64,000 nt of DNA from Diospyros lotus (GCF_014633365.1 NC_068338.1:11294616-11358615); one strand, 5' to 3'. Positions 1 to 12,315 are shown, counted from the first letter of the stretch. Made by a program: numbers and translations. Notes: generated by a model not told the origin, from the letters alone.

Positions 1-948
1 AGAAGGAGTCGACAGCCCCAGATTTGCTCTCGTCTGGTATATCCGTAATTTGATAGCAACTGCGACAGATTCACTAAGTCATTGTCTGGGTCAGAATCGC
101 TAACCTATCAAGCGGCAACACTAGCAATGCACCAGTTGGAAGCTTCCTTGTTTGTCTGTGTCGCCAACTTTAGCGAATCTTCTGCACCAGTTGTTCACTC
201 TAGTCCTGACCCTCTTGGCTGTTCACATCACCTCCCTCGGCAGACTCCCACACCAATTGTGAATGCTTCTCGGTTCGCATCACCTCTGGTCACCCACTCC
301 AGTCATCCAACCAAACCGCGTTACCCAGTCACCGTCCAATGGTCCACTGGCTTTGTTGTACTCTTCTCGGAATCACAACGAAGCTCACCTGATTGAATTC
401 GCCAAGACACAGTTATCGCCGATGGTTAACGATCATCAAAATTCCACCATGCTTCCGCTGCATCTTCGATTCCGAGTCTATAATTGATTGCCTACTGTGC
501 TTCGCCTCTCAATTTCAAACCGAGAATTGCCTTGCTCTCTCGATTACAACCTGACTAACTTGATAACTTAATGTTGCATCAGGGGTCCAAAATTCCCAGT
601 CGATCGCGGAAATCGTTGCCCATCACTATAGATCAGCAACCTCCAGATCCGATCGCGACCACTGGTTGTCAGTTCTATTGCAAACGTTGGCTCCTATGAT
701 GTAGCTTCCTACAATTCGCCTGCTCCGTTGAGTTCACCGAACTCACCATTCACTGTTAACTTGATTCCACCAAGAGTTGTCAGAATCAACTACCCAAAAT
801 TACACGAACCACAACCTACCTTGCTACTGCTTATTTCCGAAATCACCTTCAGATTTCGTGAATCCACTACATTGGACAGTAACCATCGACATCTAACGGA
901 CCTTAATTAGCAACGAAAACGGCCGTGGAACGATGCTTTGATACCATT
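1..948 (-). mobile_element. Internal (leader/5') region of an LTR retrotransposon, cut by the window edge
   Basis: This stretch lies directly downstream, on the minus strand, of a primer-binding site and a probable LTR, so it should be the leader and start of gag of a minus-strand element that continues beyond the left edge of the window. I could not find a convincing gag reading frame on the minus strand. The short plus-strand open frames in it have no recognisable domain. It is more GC-rich and less AT-biased than the sequence to its right. The element type (copia or gypsy) cannot be told from this piece. Confidence 0.5.
935..946 (-). promoter_or_regulatory. Primer-binding site (initiator Met tRNA type)
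   Basis: On the minus strand it reads TGGTATCAAAGC, one base away from the usual plant TGGTATCAGAGC site. It stands 2 bases from the proposed LTR end, which is the expected spacing. Confidence 0.65.
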
Positions 949-1317
949 TGTCATGAACCTAGGGTTCATAATAGGGATGAAATTGGTAATCGGAATGATT
1001 CGAGAGGTTTAGGATTAACAACAGAATGTTTAGAGGGGAATTTGGACAGAAATGGGGAAATATATCATATAGAATTGTGAGAGAGATATTGAGAGAAGTG
1101 GGCGGGGGGGGGGGGGGGGGGAAGAAACAAGAGAGAAACGGAAGGAAGATTAAGAGAGAATTTTAGAGAGATGAGAAAATTCATTATGAATTCAAGCATG
1201 GTTCCCAATCTCTTACAATTAGTCTTTATATAGGCCTTAAGCTAGTTGTTAACTAATTCCTAATAGCATCTTAACAACACCCAAGTGCTTCTAACAACTT
1301 GTAAAAATATCCTAACA
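949..1317 (-). repeat. Probable 5' LTR of the left-edge element
   Basis: Begins TGTCATG next to the primer-binding site and could end at TAACA near 1317. Only one LTR is in the window, so the right boundary is a guess. It contains an 18-base G run (1104-1121) inside a purine-rich GAGA segment, and a TATA-like stretch near 1227. Confidence 0.5.
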
Positions 1318-3378
1318 AACCATTGCAACCCTATTATAATGATGCCCATTTATTGTTTCTTGGGTCATGAGAAAAAATTGGTACCAAAATTCAAAGACTC
1401 AAATGATTGGGTACTTTATCTTAGATAGGTTTTATATGCAGTCCATGGGAGTTAAAATAATTCAGCTTTGGGAGAAAATGTTGTATCTCCTTAGGTAATA
1501 TATTCTAATCTCATCTCTCTTTAAATCTAAATGTTTTTGTTGATATGGTTTTCAACCTTGACTATTTGCCTTTATTACATATGTGATTAAATATTTATTA
1601 TTTATGTTTCCTAATTATTAAAGCCTTGAAGATGAAATCGTCTTTTGCTCCCCAGTATGAATTGTTTTGGATATGACCTTATAGTTTTAATTGAGGTACG
1701 TCTGAACCTGTGAAAATACATGCTAAATTATATTCTAGTGTCTTAAATAAACTTGCTCATTGAGTGCTATGTCCTAATGTTTTGATGATGAATTTTGCTA
1801 TGAGTGTGTGATTGATAAAATTCTTGAATTAGCTTGTTCTTCTTCTATGATTGATGTTTTGGAATGCAATGAAGTTATGCTCATCGTTTTGGATGATCTT
1901 TGCATTATGATGAAAATGATTGTTTGTTGACTAAGGTATTTTTATACCTAAGTGCATTCATATTTGATTGAATGTTCATGATTTGCATTTAGATAATTAA
2001 GTGGAAAATCTTGATGTTTTGATGAGGTGGTAGTCAAATGATTGGCTTGCCTACGATTGTATTAGGTTAGAGGTAATATTATTCACTACTTTAAAAATCT
2101 TTGTGAGTGACTATGTTTGGTGTGCTCATGAGTGGCACAATTCTATGTATTCAGTTTATGTGATTGAAATTATACATGCTTTAAGTGATAGGTTGATTGA
2201 GCTCTCTTGAGTAATGATAGGATCGATCAAGTGATTAAATTTGTTTTAGGATTAGTTGAAAATGTTTGGGAAATTTCAAACCTTCTTGAATATGTTTCGT
2301 GATTGATTTGGGTACACATGAAGTATACAAACATTATATGAGATATGTCTTTGGTGTATGTGCATTTCTTGAATTTAAAAATTACATTACAGGATTATGT
2401 ATTTTGATTGTACTGCTTGGGATTCATATGCTCATGAGTCGTATATTTTTAATGTGTTGAAATTTAGTGGTAATTTTGTTTATGATCACTAGAATAGTGA
2501 ATGAAAGTTAATAGAGTGTTTAATCCCTATCAGGGTCTTCTCTTATGATTATTTACTTGCTGCAATTTTGTCTCTTAAAATAAATTGGATGCATTTAGGA
2601 GTTATTGAATATGCATTTTGATAATATGATTGAATGTTTGAAAATTGCTTGTCCCGAGAATATATGTTCACGTGAATGGATTTATTATTTGTGTATTTTA
2701 GGATAAAGCTGGTTTTTCTTGTGCAATAATATTTTGTGATAAGTTCTTGAATGAATTTGATTTTAGATCATTTTTGAAATCTTTGGAATGAGGAAAATCT
2801 CCTAGAAGTGAATAAATTGTTCATGGATAGAAGTCGTGAAATGTGCATTTCAAGTTCATCCATACAGTGTTGCATATTTCCGACAAGTATCATAAAATAC
2901 TCGATTAATCTGTGAAGTTAATCGTGTAAGTGTGTATAGATATAGGTCTCTATAGAATGTTAGTCGAGTAATAGGGAAGTGTTACTCGAGTTGCTAAGAT
3001 ATAATAGATATTTCTAAAAAAAACTCAAGCTTGTCACTCGAGTTTTATAGGACTAGAATCCTAGTGCTTAAAAACACTTTATCTTTTGATATATTAGTTC
3101 AAATTTTCTTAAGCTTGATTTATGATTTTGAATTATTTTCTTTTGTTGATTAATGTTTGCCTAAATTGTCAAGATGACGTGCTTATATGTGCTTATATGC
3201 AAAGACTGATTAGCTGTTTTGATTCATTTTGATGTGGATGCTAAATTCTATCAAGATTTGAGTGTTGAAAGAATTTGTGGCTTATTTGTAGGGGAATCGT
3301 ATCCTCTATTTAAATATATCTAAGGTTTGATTTCTTAAGAAGATAGTTAAATCTTATGTTTGATCAACTTGCCGTTAA
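1318..3378. other. AT-rich non-coding sequence, possible old retrotransposon 3' region
   Basis: No reading frame, RNA gene or clear element boundary is visible in these 2 kb. It is T/G-rich on the plus strand. A cluster of four ACTCGAGT-like words lies between about 2,900 and 3,050. It is continuous, across the copia insertion, with the SIRE-like polypurine region at 14.14 kb, so it may belong to the 3' part of that older element. Confidence 0.4.
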
Positions 3379-3383
3379 ATATA
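3379..3383. repeat. Target-site duplication ATATA (left), copia element A
   Basis: The same five bases occur at 14,137-14,141, directly outside the other end of the element. Confidence 0.85.
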
Positions 3384-3742
3384 TGAACAAACTTGGTTCC
3401 TAAAGTATGGAACCTGAAAACGAGAGACTGATTTGGTGGAAATCAACCCATACTTGATTTCTCATGAAATAAGAATTATATACACCTTTCTATGCTATCA
3501 ATTCCTAACTTCTAGCAGATGATAAGCAAAACAATTGAAAATATTTACAGGATAATTTACAAATCTATTCCTATAATTTCTCCTACTTGATTAGGAGTCT
3601 TATCTTGTTTTTTATCTTTTATTTCTTCTCCTTTATCTTGATGCGCCAGCCCACAACCGAAGTCCACATCTCCTACAGTCTTCTTCTTTGCTTTGACTCT
3701 TTTCTACCCTGAGGTCCCCTCGGATCCTAGGACTCTCCAACA
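3384..3742 (-). repeat. 3' LTR of copia A
   Basis: Starts TGAACA and ends CCAACA. It matches 13,777-14,136 almost base for base, with about nine substitutions and one indel. It carries the promoter and polyadenylation signals of the element by family rule. Confidence 0.93.
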
Positions 3743-3750
3743 CCCCCCCC

Positions 3751-3922
3751 TCAAGCTAAGGAATAGATATATCGCATTCCTAGCTTGTCGATAAGGGTCT
3801 CAAAACCAGGTCTTGAGATGGCTTTAGTCAACGCATCTGCTACCTGCTCTGTTGTAGGAATATAAAGCAGCTTTATGCCTCCTTCATTAATTTCCCTTTG
3901 GATGAAGGTCAATCCTGATGTG
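3751..3922 (-). pseudogene. C-terminal RNase H of copia A, cut off by the gypsy insertion
   Basis: Read on the minus strand, this codes for the end of the copia RNase H domain, including the usual EQVADALTK motif, and ends in a stop at 3,751-3,753 just before the polypurine G run and the 3' LTR. The upstream half of the same domain resumes at 9,251 on the other side of the nested gypsy element. The junction falls in the codons after a conserved NPV...H motif, so the insertion split the domain. Copia RNase H removes RNA from the RNA:DNA hybrid made in reverse transcription. Confidence 0.85.
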
Positions 3923-4216
3923 TGTCAAGTCCTTGAATTAGGACTTGGCAATTTCCGTAATTTCTGATCGAGAAAGAAAGGGAAAAGAGAATTAGAATAG
4001 AGAGATTAGAAAGATCAAAGAGAGAAAGATTTATTCATCAATCAATCGGTAGTCCTCCATGTGCCGTAGGTCTCCTTATTAAGAAGACCTCTAGCTATAC
4101 AATGATTAACCTCCTAACTGTTTCCAGAGGCTGTTATAACAGCCTCTCCCGCCTTCTAACTTGCCCAACAGTTTAATAGAGGTAGAGATTACAAAATAAC
4201 CCTCAAGATCATAACA
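3923..4216 (-). repeat. 3' LTR of the nested gypsy
   Basis: Begins TGTCAAG and ends ATAACA. It is nearly identical to 8,952-9,245, with four differences by eye. Confidence 0.93.
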
Positions 4217-4253
4217 ATCCCTTCCTCTTGAAAGAATTCTTGTCCTCAAGAAT

Positions 4254-7055
4254 TTAGAGAAGTCCCATGGCCCGCGGAAACTGCTTCAACAGGTTTGGAA
4301 GGTATTCCCAAGTAGTGTGGTCTGGATGAAGGTGTGACCACTGGACTAATACTTGTGTCAAGGGTACTTTTCCTTCGTACATTATCCTCTTCTGTGGAAT
4401 AGCGCGGGGTTCTATGATTTCTTCTGTTTCTTCCGCATTGGGTGGTAATTCTGTCTGAGTAGAATCAGGTGCTGTTGTAGCCTTCTTTAACAAAGAAACA
4501 TGGAACACTGGATGATTTGTCACTCCTTCAGGTAGCTGCAATCTATATGCGACTGGACCTATTTTGGCCACAATAGGATAGGGTCCAAAATATTTGGGGC
4601 TCAACTTAGAGGGTGGCATTGCTGTATAGGGCTGTTGCAAGAACCTCCTTACCTTGAGATAGACCAAATCACCTATCTCGAAAGTCCTGTCACTCCTCCT
4701 TTTATCTGCTATTTGCTTCATTTGGTTCCGGGCATTAGCCAATTCTTGTTTTAGGACAGTTAACAGTTGCTGCCTCTGCTGGAAATAATGCCCCACTTCT
4801 GCCATGGTAGGGGAAGACTCAGAAATAGCAGGCAGCAGCATGGGTCTATACCCAAACATGGCTTCAAAAGGACTCCTCCGAATAGCACTGTGGTAGGTGG
4901 TATTATACCACCATTGTGCCAAGGATAGCCACCGATTCCAGCTCTTAGGATTTGTGAAGCACATGCACCTTAGATATGCCTCTAAGCATTGATTGACCCT
5001 TTCCGTTTGGCCATCCGTTTGAGGGTGGTATGTAGTGGACAAACACAAGCCTACTCCCAATTTTCGGAACAATTCCTGCCAAAATGAACTTGTAAATACC
5101 TTGTCTCTATCCGAGACAATAGTCTTAGGAATTCCATGGATGTTAGCTATTCTGTCCAAAAATACTCTTGCCACCTCTTGTGCAGTAAATGGATGAGATA
5201 GACTAATGAAATGGCCAAATTTTATCAAACAATCCACCACCACTACGATTACATCCTTGCCTTCCGATCGGGGCAGACCCTCCACAAAGTCCATAGAAAT
5301 TCCTTCCCAAGCTTGATTAGGTATTGCCAAGGGCTGTAATAATCCCGGGTAAGCCACGTTTTCATGTTTACATCGCTGGCACACTATGCAAGACATCACA
5401 AATTTCACTACATCTGGCTTTTGTTTAGGCCAAAAGAATAATTGTTTGACCTTTTGATAAGTAGCTCTTATCCCTGAATGACCCCCCACCGGTGAAGCAT
5501 GAAGTGCTCCTATTATTCTCTCCTTTAATGCACTGTCATCCCCCACTACCAACCTACCTTTGTACCTGATCAGACCGTTGGATAATGTATAATCTGCTAT
5601 TGCAGTAGGTTGGACTGCCAGCTGTGTTAGGATACCTTGAAGCCATTTTGACTGGCCATAGCTAGCTTCTAATTCTCCCATCCACTCAGGTACTACTGCT
5701 GTGATAGCTTGGCAGGCTACAGTTTCACTACGTCTAGATAATGCATCAGCTACTATGTTTTCTTTTCCTCTGCGGTACTGAATAATATAATCCAGCCCCA
5801 TGAGTTTAGAAACCCCTTTCCTTTGCAGCTGAGTATGCAATCTCTGTTGGCCCAGGAATTGTAAACTCTCATGGTCCGTGCGGATCACAAATGGCTGGCT
5901 TTCTAGGTAGTGTCGCCATTTGTCAACTGCTCCAAGCACTGCTAACAATTCTTTGTCATACACACTTAATCCTAAATGCCTTTGAGATAATGCTTGACTT
6001 ATAAAAGCCAATGGTCGCCCTTCTTGTATTAACACAGCTCCCACCCCCGTGTCACAAGCATCCGTCTCAACTATAAATGGCTTCGAAAAATCTGGTAGAG
6101 CTAATACTGGAGCTGTAGACATGGATTTCTTAAGGGCCAAGAATGCTGCTTCTGCTTTCGGATTCCACTGGAACCTTTCTTTTTTTAGCAACTCAGTGAG
6201 AGGTTTGCTGATAATACCATAGTGTTGCACAAATTTTCGGTAATACCCTGTCAATCCCAAGAAACTTCTTAGCTCCTTCACATTTTTAGGCCTAGGCCAC
6301 TCTAACATTGCTTCCACTTTCTTCGGATCTGTTCGTACCCCTCCTCCACAAATAATATGTCCCAAATATTCCACTTCCCTCACAGCAAAGGTACATTTGG
6401 AGAGCTTAACATACAATTGGTGAGATTTAAGGATCTCAAATGTAGTGCGGAGGTGTATAATATGGTGTTCAATATTGGGGCTGTACACAAGGATATCATC
6501 AAAGAAAACGAGGATGAATTTCCTTAAATAGGGTAGAAAAATCTGATTCATCAAAGCTTGGAATGTGGCAGGGGCATTAGTCAAACCAAAGGGCATAACA
6601 GTGAATTCATATAACCCTTGGTGAGTTCTAAATGCTGTTTTATGGATATCAGATGGTGTCATTCTGATTTGATGATAACCAGACCTAAGATCTAGTTTAG
6701 AAAAAATTTGGGCACCATATAACTCATCCAATAGGTCATCAATCAAAGGTATAGGAAACTTATTTTTGATTGTATTGGAATTAAGTTGTCTATAGTCTAT
6801 GTAAAACCTCCAAGTTCCATCTTTTTTTTTAACAAGGAGGACTGGAGAAGCATAGGGGCTTTGGCTGGGCTGAATAATGGCTGAGTCTAGCATTGTTTTA
6901 ACTTGTTTCTCAATTTCAGTTTTCTGCACAGGAGGGTATCGATAGGCTCTAATGTTGACAGGTTCTGAATTTGGTTTAAGGTGAATTGAATGGTCCAATG
7001 GTCTTTGGGGTGGTAAAGAGCTGGGTTCTACAAATAGATCCTTAAATTCTACCAA
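4254..7055 (-). CDS. Gypsy pol: reverse transcriptase, RNase H, integrase, chromodomain-like tail
   Basis: An open frame of 933 codons. Reverse transcriptase covers about residues 50-230 with the FDD catalytic box at about 184-187 (FFDD where FIDD or YVDD is usual) and a slightly altered VDYR box (IDYR). RNase H follows at about 325-435 with the acidic residues in TDA, DKEL and RTDHES. The integrase zinc-binding H-H-C-C is at about 519, 525, 556 and 559, and the catalytic D, D, E at about 589, 649 and 685. The end (about 870-933) resembles the chromodomain region of plant chromoviruses, which guides insertion to marked chromatin. The frame is uninterrupted, which is unusual in this window. 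Upstream it is out of frame with the protease frame, overlapping it by a few bases at 7,042-7,055. The first methionine is only where the frame opens; the true protein would be made as part of a gag-pol precursor. Confidence 0.92.
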   Translation of the reverse strand: MVEFKDLFVEPSSLPPQRPLDHSIHLKPNSEPVNIRAYRYPPVQKTEIEKQVKTMLDSAIIQPSQSPYASPVLLVKKKDGTWRFYIDYRQLNSNTIKNKFPIPLIDDLLDELYGAQIFSKLDLRSGYHQIRMTPSDIHKTAFRTHQGLYEFTVMPFGLTNAPATFQALMNQIFLPYLRKFILVFFDDILVYSPNIEHHIIHLRTTFEILKSHQLYVKLSKCTFAVREVEYLGHIICGGGVRTDPKKVEAMLEWPRPKNVKELRSFLGLTGYYRKFVQHYGIISKPLTELLKKERFQWNPKAEAAFLALKKSMSTAPVLALPDFSKPFIVETDACDTGVGAVLIQEGRPLAFISQALSQRHLGLSVYDKELLAVLGAVDKWRHYLESQPFVIRTDHESLQFLGQQRLHTQLQRKGVSKLMGLDYIIQYRRGKENIVADALSRRSETVACQAITAVVPEWMGELEASYGQSKWLQGILTQLAVQPTAIADYTLSNGLIRYKGRLVVGDDSALKERIIGALHASPVGGHSGIRATYQKVKQLFFWPKQKPDVVKFVMSCIVCQRCKHENVAYPGLLQPLAIPNQAWEGISMDFVEGLPRSEGKDVIVVVVDCLIKFGHFISLSHPFTAQEVARVFLDRIANIHGIPKTIVSDRDKVFTSSFWQELFRKLGVGLCLSTTYHPQTDGQTERVNQCLEAYLRCMCFTNPKSWNRWLSLAQWWYNTTYHSAIRRSPFEAMFGYRPMLLPAISESSPTMAEVGHYFQQRQQLLTVLKQELANARNQMKQIADKRRSDRTFEIGDLVYLKVRRFLQQPYTAMPPSKLSPKYFGPYPIVAKIGPVAYRLQLPEGVTNHPVFHVSLLKKATTAPDSTQTELPPNAEETEEIIEPRAIPQKRIMYEGKVPLTQVLVQWSHLHPDHTTWEYLPNLLKQFPRAMGLL

Positions 7056-7785
7056 TAGTGAATTTCTCCGATAAACCTACCTTATTTGTGAGTTGGGAAC
7101 CGATGTCAGCATTGGTGAGTTGCAATTCTGCCTTCACTTCATTGTCATCCTCTATTTCTTTTGCTTGTATAGAATAGATTTGGGCTATCTTTCCTCCCTT
7201 CTTCGACATCATTTTCTGTAGCCTTTTCCCTCCAATTAACTTGCACTCTCCTTGCTCCAAATTTCCCAGCAAGGTTAACTTTTGTCCGTCGATTACCACT
7301 GTGACTTCTAACTTGTTGAAGTCAAAAGTCAGAGGACTTACAGTCCTCATCCAATCTACGCCAAGAACTATGTCACATCCACCCAAGTCTAAGATCCTCA
7401 AGTCAGCCACAAATTCTTGCCCTTGCATGATCCATGTAAATCCGAGACATTTATAGTGACTATACATTCTATTTCCATTGGCCACCGTTACCGACAAAGG
7501 TGTTGTGGCTGTCATGTGGCACTGGAGGCTTGTTGCTGTGGCTTCACTGAGGAAGCTATGGGTGCTTCCACTATCGATAAGCACCATCAGTCTTCGTTTT
7601 CCCACCTGTCCTTTTACTTTTATAATCTGCCCCATAGGGCTTCCTTTCAATGCATAGAACGAGATCTCTCCTCCTTCCTCCCTTAGCTTTTCTTCTTCTT
7701 CTTGCTCTAGTAACTCTTCACCAATGGTTTCCCCAGTTTCTGTTTCTTCTTCCATCTTTTCTCCGTCAACTCCTTCCATGTTCAT
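7042..7785 (-). CDS. Gypsy aspartic protease region of gag-pol
   Basis: A 247-codon open frame. A glutamate-rich linker (about residues 1-45) is followed by a retropepsin-type domain with the active-site [10 protein letters not shown] motif near residue 70 and the second conserved ILGxDW-like motif (LGVDWM) near residue 140. This protease cuts the gag-pol precursor. On its left the frame ends just after entering the pol frame, so one frameshift separates protease from pol. On its right it overlaps the gag zinc-knuckle region in another frame; an extra base in an A run near 7,820 explains the break. Confidence 0.85.
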   Translation of the reverse strand: MNMEGVDGEKMEEETETGETIGEELLEQEEEEKLREEGGEISFYALKGSPMGQIIKVKGQVGKRRLMVLIDSGSTHSFLSEATATSLQCHMTATTPLSVTVANGNRMYSHYKCLGFTWIMQGQEFVADLRILDLGGCDIVLGVDWMRTVSPLTFDFNKLEVTVVIDGQKLTLLGNLEQGECKLIGGKRLQKMMSKKGGKIAQIYSIQAKEIEDDNEVKAELQLTNADIGSQLTNKVGLSEKFTIGRI

Positions 7786-8899
7786 CAGCTGTCTTTTGCA
7801 TTGATGACCCGAACCGTAATTTTTCTCCGCATTTGAAGCACAGCCCTAGCTGCCTTCGCTGCTCTATCAAATTCCCTTTACTCCCGTTATTATTTACGGG
7901 TGTTTTGGAATTTTGTTGACTATGCCATGTTAGTAATGGCCTTGCGTTTCCCCCTCCATACTGTCCTGCTAAAATACTGGGTTTATAAGGAACCTTATGT
8001 TTCTTGAAGATGGCTTCTAAGGCCAATTCTTGAAGTCTTGCTTTTTCCGCTGCTTGTTTAACGGATGTTGGAGTCATCATCTTCACCATGGGCCGCAGTT
8101 CTTCCCTCAATCCGCTAATGAAGACTGATACCAAGTACTGTTCGGTAAGTCCAGGTTGTACCGTACCCACCAGAGATCTCAATTCTTCAAATCGGCTTTG
8201 GTATTCAATCACCGTTCCTTCTTGTTTCAATTTGCTGAATTCTTCTACTATATCGGTCATGTTTTTCTCCTCGAACCGTTCACATAACCCTTCAGCAAAT
8301 TCGGCCCAGCTTCCTTGCATTCCTCCATCTTGAATCCATCCTTGATACCAGGAATCTGCCTCTTCATGCAAATAAGCCGCCGCCAAATTTACCTTTTGCT
8401 CCTCTGGAATTTGGTAAAATTGGAAGAATCGTCCACACCTCCTCACCCACCATCGTGGTTTCTTCCCTTTGAACATCGGAATTTCCAATCTTGGCATAGG
8501 AACATGGTTCTGGATCCCTAGCTGGTGATTCCTTCCCATAACTCCTTGCACCGTACCCTGGTCTGCTTCCTCAAGAATCCCTTGTGTGCCCAGACGATTG
8601 CCCTGGTGTGGTAGAATCGGTTTCGACGACTGTCGTGGTGGATATTCTGGTGGTAAACGGAATTGGGGTAGCGAAGACAGCATGCTTAGCAAGCTGTCCA
8701 TCCTCCGCCCTTGCATCTCTACCGATTCTTAGCATCGATTTGTTGCTTCTTGCTGTTTCTCCATAGCTGTTTGCATTACTTCCCTCCATTCAGTCAATTC
8801 TTCTCGCGTTTGTCGTAGGGTCTCCTGGGTTTGGGTCGCGCCCAACTCCAGTGATTCTAATCGGATCTCCCATTGCTTCAGACGTGTGCCTTCCGCCAT
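7766..8899 (-). pseudogene. Gypsy gag (capsid), frameshifted
   Basis: Two open frames together form the gag. The first (methionine at 8,899, to 8,729) is a short coiled-coil-like, glutamine- and glutamate-rich N-terminus. The second (8,716-7,766, 316 codons) holds the Retrotrans_gag capsid domain with the typical AAAYLHEEADSWYQGW and CERF segments. A frameshift near 8,716-8,730 separates them. The zinc knuckle starts with CFKCG at the end of the second frame, but one extra base in an A run (near 7,820) moves the rest into the protease frame. Gag packages the element RNA into particles. A second, more degraded gag of similar type lies at 18.9-19.7 kb. Confidence 0.8.
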
Positions 8900-8937
8900 T
8901 GCGCCCTGGAATCCGAACCTCACAGCCGAATCGTACG

Positions 8938-8949
8938 GCTCTGATACCA
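8938..8949 (-). promoter_or_regulatory. Primer-binding site of the nested gypsy
   Basis: Minus strand TGGTATCAGAGC, a perfect plant initiator-Met-tRNA site, two bases inside the 5' LTR. Confidence 0.9.
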
Positions 8950-8951
8950 CT

Positions 8952-9245
8952 TGTCAAGTCCTTGAATTAGGGCTTGGCAATTTCCGTAATTTCCGATCGA
9001 GAAAGAGAGGGAAAAGAGAATTAGAATAGAGAGATTAGAAAGATCAAAGAGAGAAAGATTTATTCATCAATCAATCGGTAGTCCTCCATGTGCCGTAGGT
9101 CTCCTTATTAAGAAGACCTCTAGCTATACAATGATTAACCTCCTAACTGTTTCCAGAGGCTGTTATAACAGCCTCTCCCGCCTCCTAACTTGCCCAACAG
9201 TTTAATAGAGGTAGAGATTACAAAATAACCCTCAAGATCATAACA
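8952..9245 (-). repeat. 5' LTR of the nested gypsy
   Basis: TGTCAAG to ATAACA, matching 3,923-4,216. Followed by ACGTG (9,246-9,250), the right half of the slightly decayed target duplication. Confidence 0.93.
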
Positions 9246-9250
9246 ACGTG

Positions 9251-10777
9251 TTTCATTCTATCATGTTGTACCGGGTTATTAACAATGCATATGGCTAACT
9301 TGCTATCACTATATAGTTTTGTTGGTTGAGTCAGAGGTATTTATAGGTCCTCCATAAGCCTTACCAGCCAAATAAGCTCACATATGCCTTGAGCTATTGC
9401 CCTAAATTCTGCTTCTGCACTGCTTCTTGCTACTACCGATTGTCTTTTGCTTCTCCATGTAACTAGTTTTCCCCATAATTTAGTGCAAAATTCAGATGTT
9501 GACCGACTATCTATCACTGATCCAACCCAATCTGCATCAAAGAACCCTTCAGCCCCTCTTTCATCACTCTTTTGAAACAACATTCTCTTACCAAGAGTTC
9601 CTTTTAAGTATCTCAATATGTGATACACAGCTGTCATATGTTGTTGAGTTGGAGCATGCATATACTGGCTAACAATACTCACTGCATATGCTATATCTGG
9701 GCGAGTTAGGGAGAGATAAATTAACCTCCCTACGAGTCTTTGATATCTATCTTTATCAACCACCAAGTCATCATCCTTTTTCACATATTTCCAAATTTCT
9801 TTCTAGTGGAGTATACCTAGGTTTGCATCCCAACATTCCAGTTTCTTTTAGGAGATCAAGAGTGTATTTTTGTTGGGAGATAACTATACCTAGTTTGCTC
9901 CTTGCTACTTCCATTCCAAGAAAGTACTTCATTTCACCCAAATCTTTGACTTCAAATTCTTCTTTCAACTTCTGTTTCAGGCTGCTATCTCATGAATATC
10001 ATCTCCTGTAATAATTATATCATCTACGCACACAATTAAGATACACTTTTTTCCATTAGCAACTTGTTTAACAAAGAGAGTATGGTCGGCATCACCTTGT
10101 TTGTATCCAAATTTAATGAGAGTAGAACTGAATTTTTTGAACCATGCCCTTGGAGATTGTTTCAATCCATAGAGTGATTTCTGTAATTTGCACACCTTTC
10201 CACTTTCTTCAGTATCAAAACCAAGTGGAATTCGCATATATACTTATTCTTCTAACTCCCCATTCAAGAACGCATTTTTTATGTCAAATTGGAACAATTC
10301 CCAATCTATATTTACAGCAATAGATAATAGCACTCTTATAGAATTTAGTTTTGCGACTGGTGCGAATGTCTCCTCATAATCTATCCCATAGGTTTGAGAG
10401 AAACCTTGGGCAACCAGCCTGGCCTTGTATCTGTCCACACTCCCATCTGATTTGTATTTGATGGTGAATACCCATCTGCAACCTATAATCTTCTTGTTTT
10501 TCGGAAAGTCAACAACTTCCCATGTGTGGTTGCCTTTTAGTGCCCTCATCTCTTCCATCACTGCCTCTTTCCACTTGGGATCATTTAATGCCTCTTGAAT
10601 ATTCCGAGGTATAGCCATTGTATCTAAAATAGTGGTGAAAGCCTTGAATTCGGGAGATAACTTGAAATATGTCAAGTAATTTGAAATAGGATGCTTCACA
10701 CATGATCTTACCCCTTTTCTAACAGCAATAGGGAGATGCAAGTCACAATCTAGAAAAGCCAATACAAGTCTACTCAA
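9251..10777 (-). pseudogene. Copia A reverse transcriptase and RNase H (upstream part)
   Basis: Read on the minus strand, the copia reverse transcriptase begins in a 177-codon frame (10,777-10,244) with the usual KARLVAQGF and [10 protein letters not shown] segments, then continues in frames 10,237-9,977 and 9,968-9,771 and into the RNase H frame 9,784-9,341. The catalytic box reads CVDDI (YVDD in most copia). RNase H motifs such as SRSTSEFC and the AEAEFRA acidic segment are present. At least three frame changes occur (near 10,240, 9,972 and 9,780), and a TAA interrupts RNase H just beyond 9,341. The remaining C-terminus lies beyond the nested gypsy at 3,751-3,922. Confidence 0.85.
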
Positions 10778-10815
10778 GAAAAGGTAAACATCTAGCTCCT
10801 CAAAATAGCCAACTG

Positions 10816-12229
10816 CTAGAACCGAGGGATTTGGGGTTCTTGAGGAGATGATAGGCTCGGGTAATGAGGTTTAGAACATGCTGGCTGAGAAGGATCAGCT
10901 GCAGCAGTTTGATTAAGACCATTATTTGGGTTAAGCTGAGGTATAGGTAATGAAATAGGCATAGGTATTGCTGGATCCCAATGATTATCTTTCAACTGTA
11001 GAGAAGTATTTGAGTAATAGGACTCACTCTCCATAAATGTTACATCACAAGAGATGAAGAATTTTTGTGATGTAGGGCAGAAACATTTATAACCCTTTTG
11101 GGTAGGAGAATACCCAATGAATATACACTTTAATGCTCTTGGTTCAAGTTTATGCTGATTTGGACTGGTTTGATGGACATACACCACACATCCAAGTACT
11201 TTGGGAGGAAGAGTATTTAGAATACGAGCATGGGGAAAGATGGAAGTGAGATTATGTAGTGGGACTTGGTACTTAAAGACTTTGGAAGGTAGTCTATTAA
11301 TTAGATAGGCAGCTGTTAAGACTGCCTCCCCCCAATATCTATTAGGCATAAAACTTGTGAACATAAGAGATCTAGTCACCTCAAGCAAGTGTCGATTTTT
11401 CCTTTCAGCTATTATATTTTGTTGAGGGATATAGGGACAAGTGCTTTGATGGAAGATCCCATTGGTAGTAAGATATTGGGTAAACAAATGAGAGAAGTAT
11501 TCCCGGCCATTGTCAGTCCTAAGGATACAAATAGAGGACTAGAAGACATTTAAAATGAGTTTATGAAAAGTTTGAAAGATTGCACATACCTCAGATTTTG
11601 GAAGGTAGTCTATTAATTAGATAGGCAGCTGTTAAGACTGCCTCCTCCCAATATCTATTAGGCATAAAACTTGTGAACATAAGAGATCTAGTCACCTCAA
11701 GCAAGTGTCGATTTTTCCTTTCAGCTATTACATTTTGTTGAGGGGTATAGGGACAAGTGCTTTGATGGAAGATCCCATTGGTAGTAAGATATTGGGTAAA
11801 CGAATGAGAGAAGTATTCCCGGCCATTGTCAGTCCTAAGGATACAAACAGAGGACTGGAAGACATTTAAAATGAGTTTATGGAATGTTTGAAAGATTGCA
11901 CATACCTCAGATTTTTCTTTCATTAAGTATACCCAACGCACTCTTGTGTGGTCATCAATGAAGGTTATAAACCATCTTACCCCATTTAGGTTTGGTACTC
12001 TAGCCGGTTCCCATACATCACTATGGATCAAATAGAAAGGTTTAGAAGGAGTATAGGGGACTGATTGATAAGTACTATGAGTTTGTTTAGCAAGGATGCA
12101 ATGATCACACTTAAGTACCACTTTTTCTTTATTGATAAATAAGTTAGGGTACAAGTGTTTCAAATAGGAAAAACTAAGATGACCAAGACGTCTATGCCAT
12201 AACAAAATTTCAGAATCTGAACTAACCAT
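10816..12229 (-). pseudogene. Copia A integrase, broken by a 316-bp tandem duplication
   Basis: The frame 12,229-11,591 starts with the GAG-pre-integrase zinc finger (WHRRLGH, then CDHC) and holds the catalytic core with aspartates in HSDVW and RTDNGREY and the glutamate in AERKNRH. It then runs into a duplicated segment: the stretch from 11,600 to 11,915 is repeated at 11,284-11,599. Because 316 is not a multiple of three, the second pass is out of frame, and the C-terminal half of the protein (11,487-10,816) is read from the second copy. The integrase inserts the element DNA into the genome; this one cannot be made whole. Confidence 0.87.
11284..11915 (-). repeat. Tandem duplication of 316 bp inside copia A integrase
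   Basis: Copy 1 is 11,284-11,599 and copy 2 is 11,600-11,915. They differ at about eight positions by eye, close to the divergence between the element's LTRs. The copies abut with no filler. Confidence 0.93.
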
Positions 12230-12315
12230 AAGAGAAAACCTATGAGAAACTTGACTAAGAGACTCCTTATTATCAGAAAGCCACTAAAGTCCATCCTTCT
12301 CCTCAGCATTGCCAA

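Larger units (their letters stand above)
3923..9245 (-). mobile_element. Ty3-gypsy chromovirus nested in copia A
   Basis: This is a complete minus-strand gypsy element of 5,323 bp with 294-bp LTRs, a Met-tRNA primer site, gag, protease and a long pol frame ending in a chromodomain-like segment. The flanking five bases are ATGTG on the left and ACGTG on the right, which I read as a target duplication with one later change. The LTRs differ at four of 294 positions by my count, fewer than the LTRs of the host copia, as expected for a later insertion. The short LTRs suggest the Reina-like chromovirus group, but that is an inference. Two or three frameshifts in gag and at the gag-pol and protease-pol joints make it non-autonomous as it stands. 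Confidence 0.92.

Noticed and set aside
82..910. Plus-strand open frames at the left edge
   Set aside because: They overlap in different frames, have no domain, and are antisense to the retrotransposon leader.
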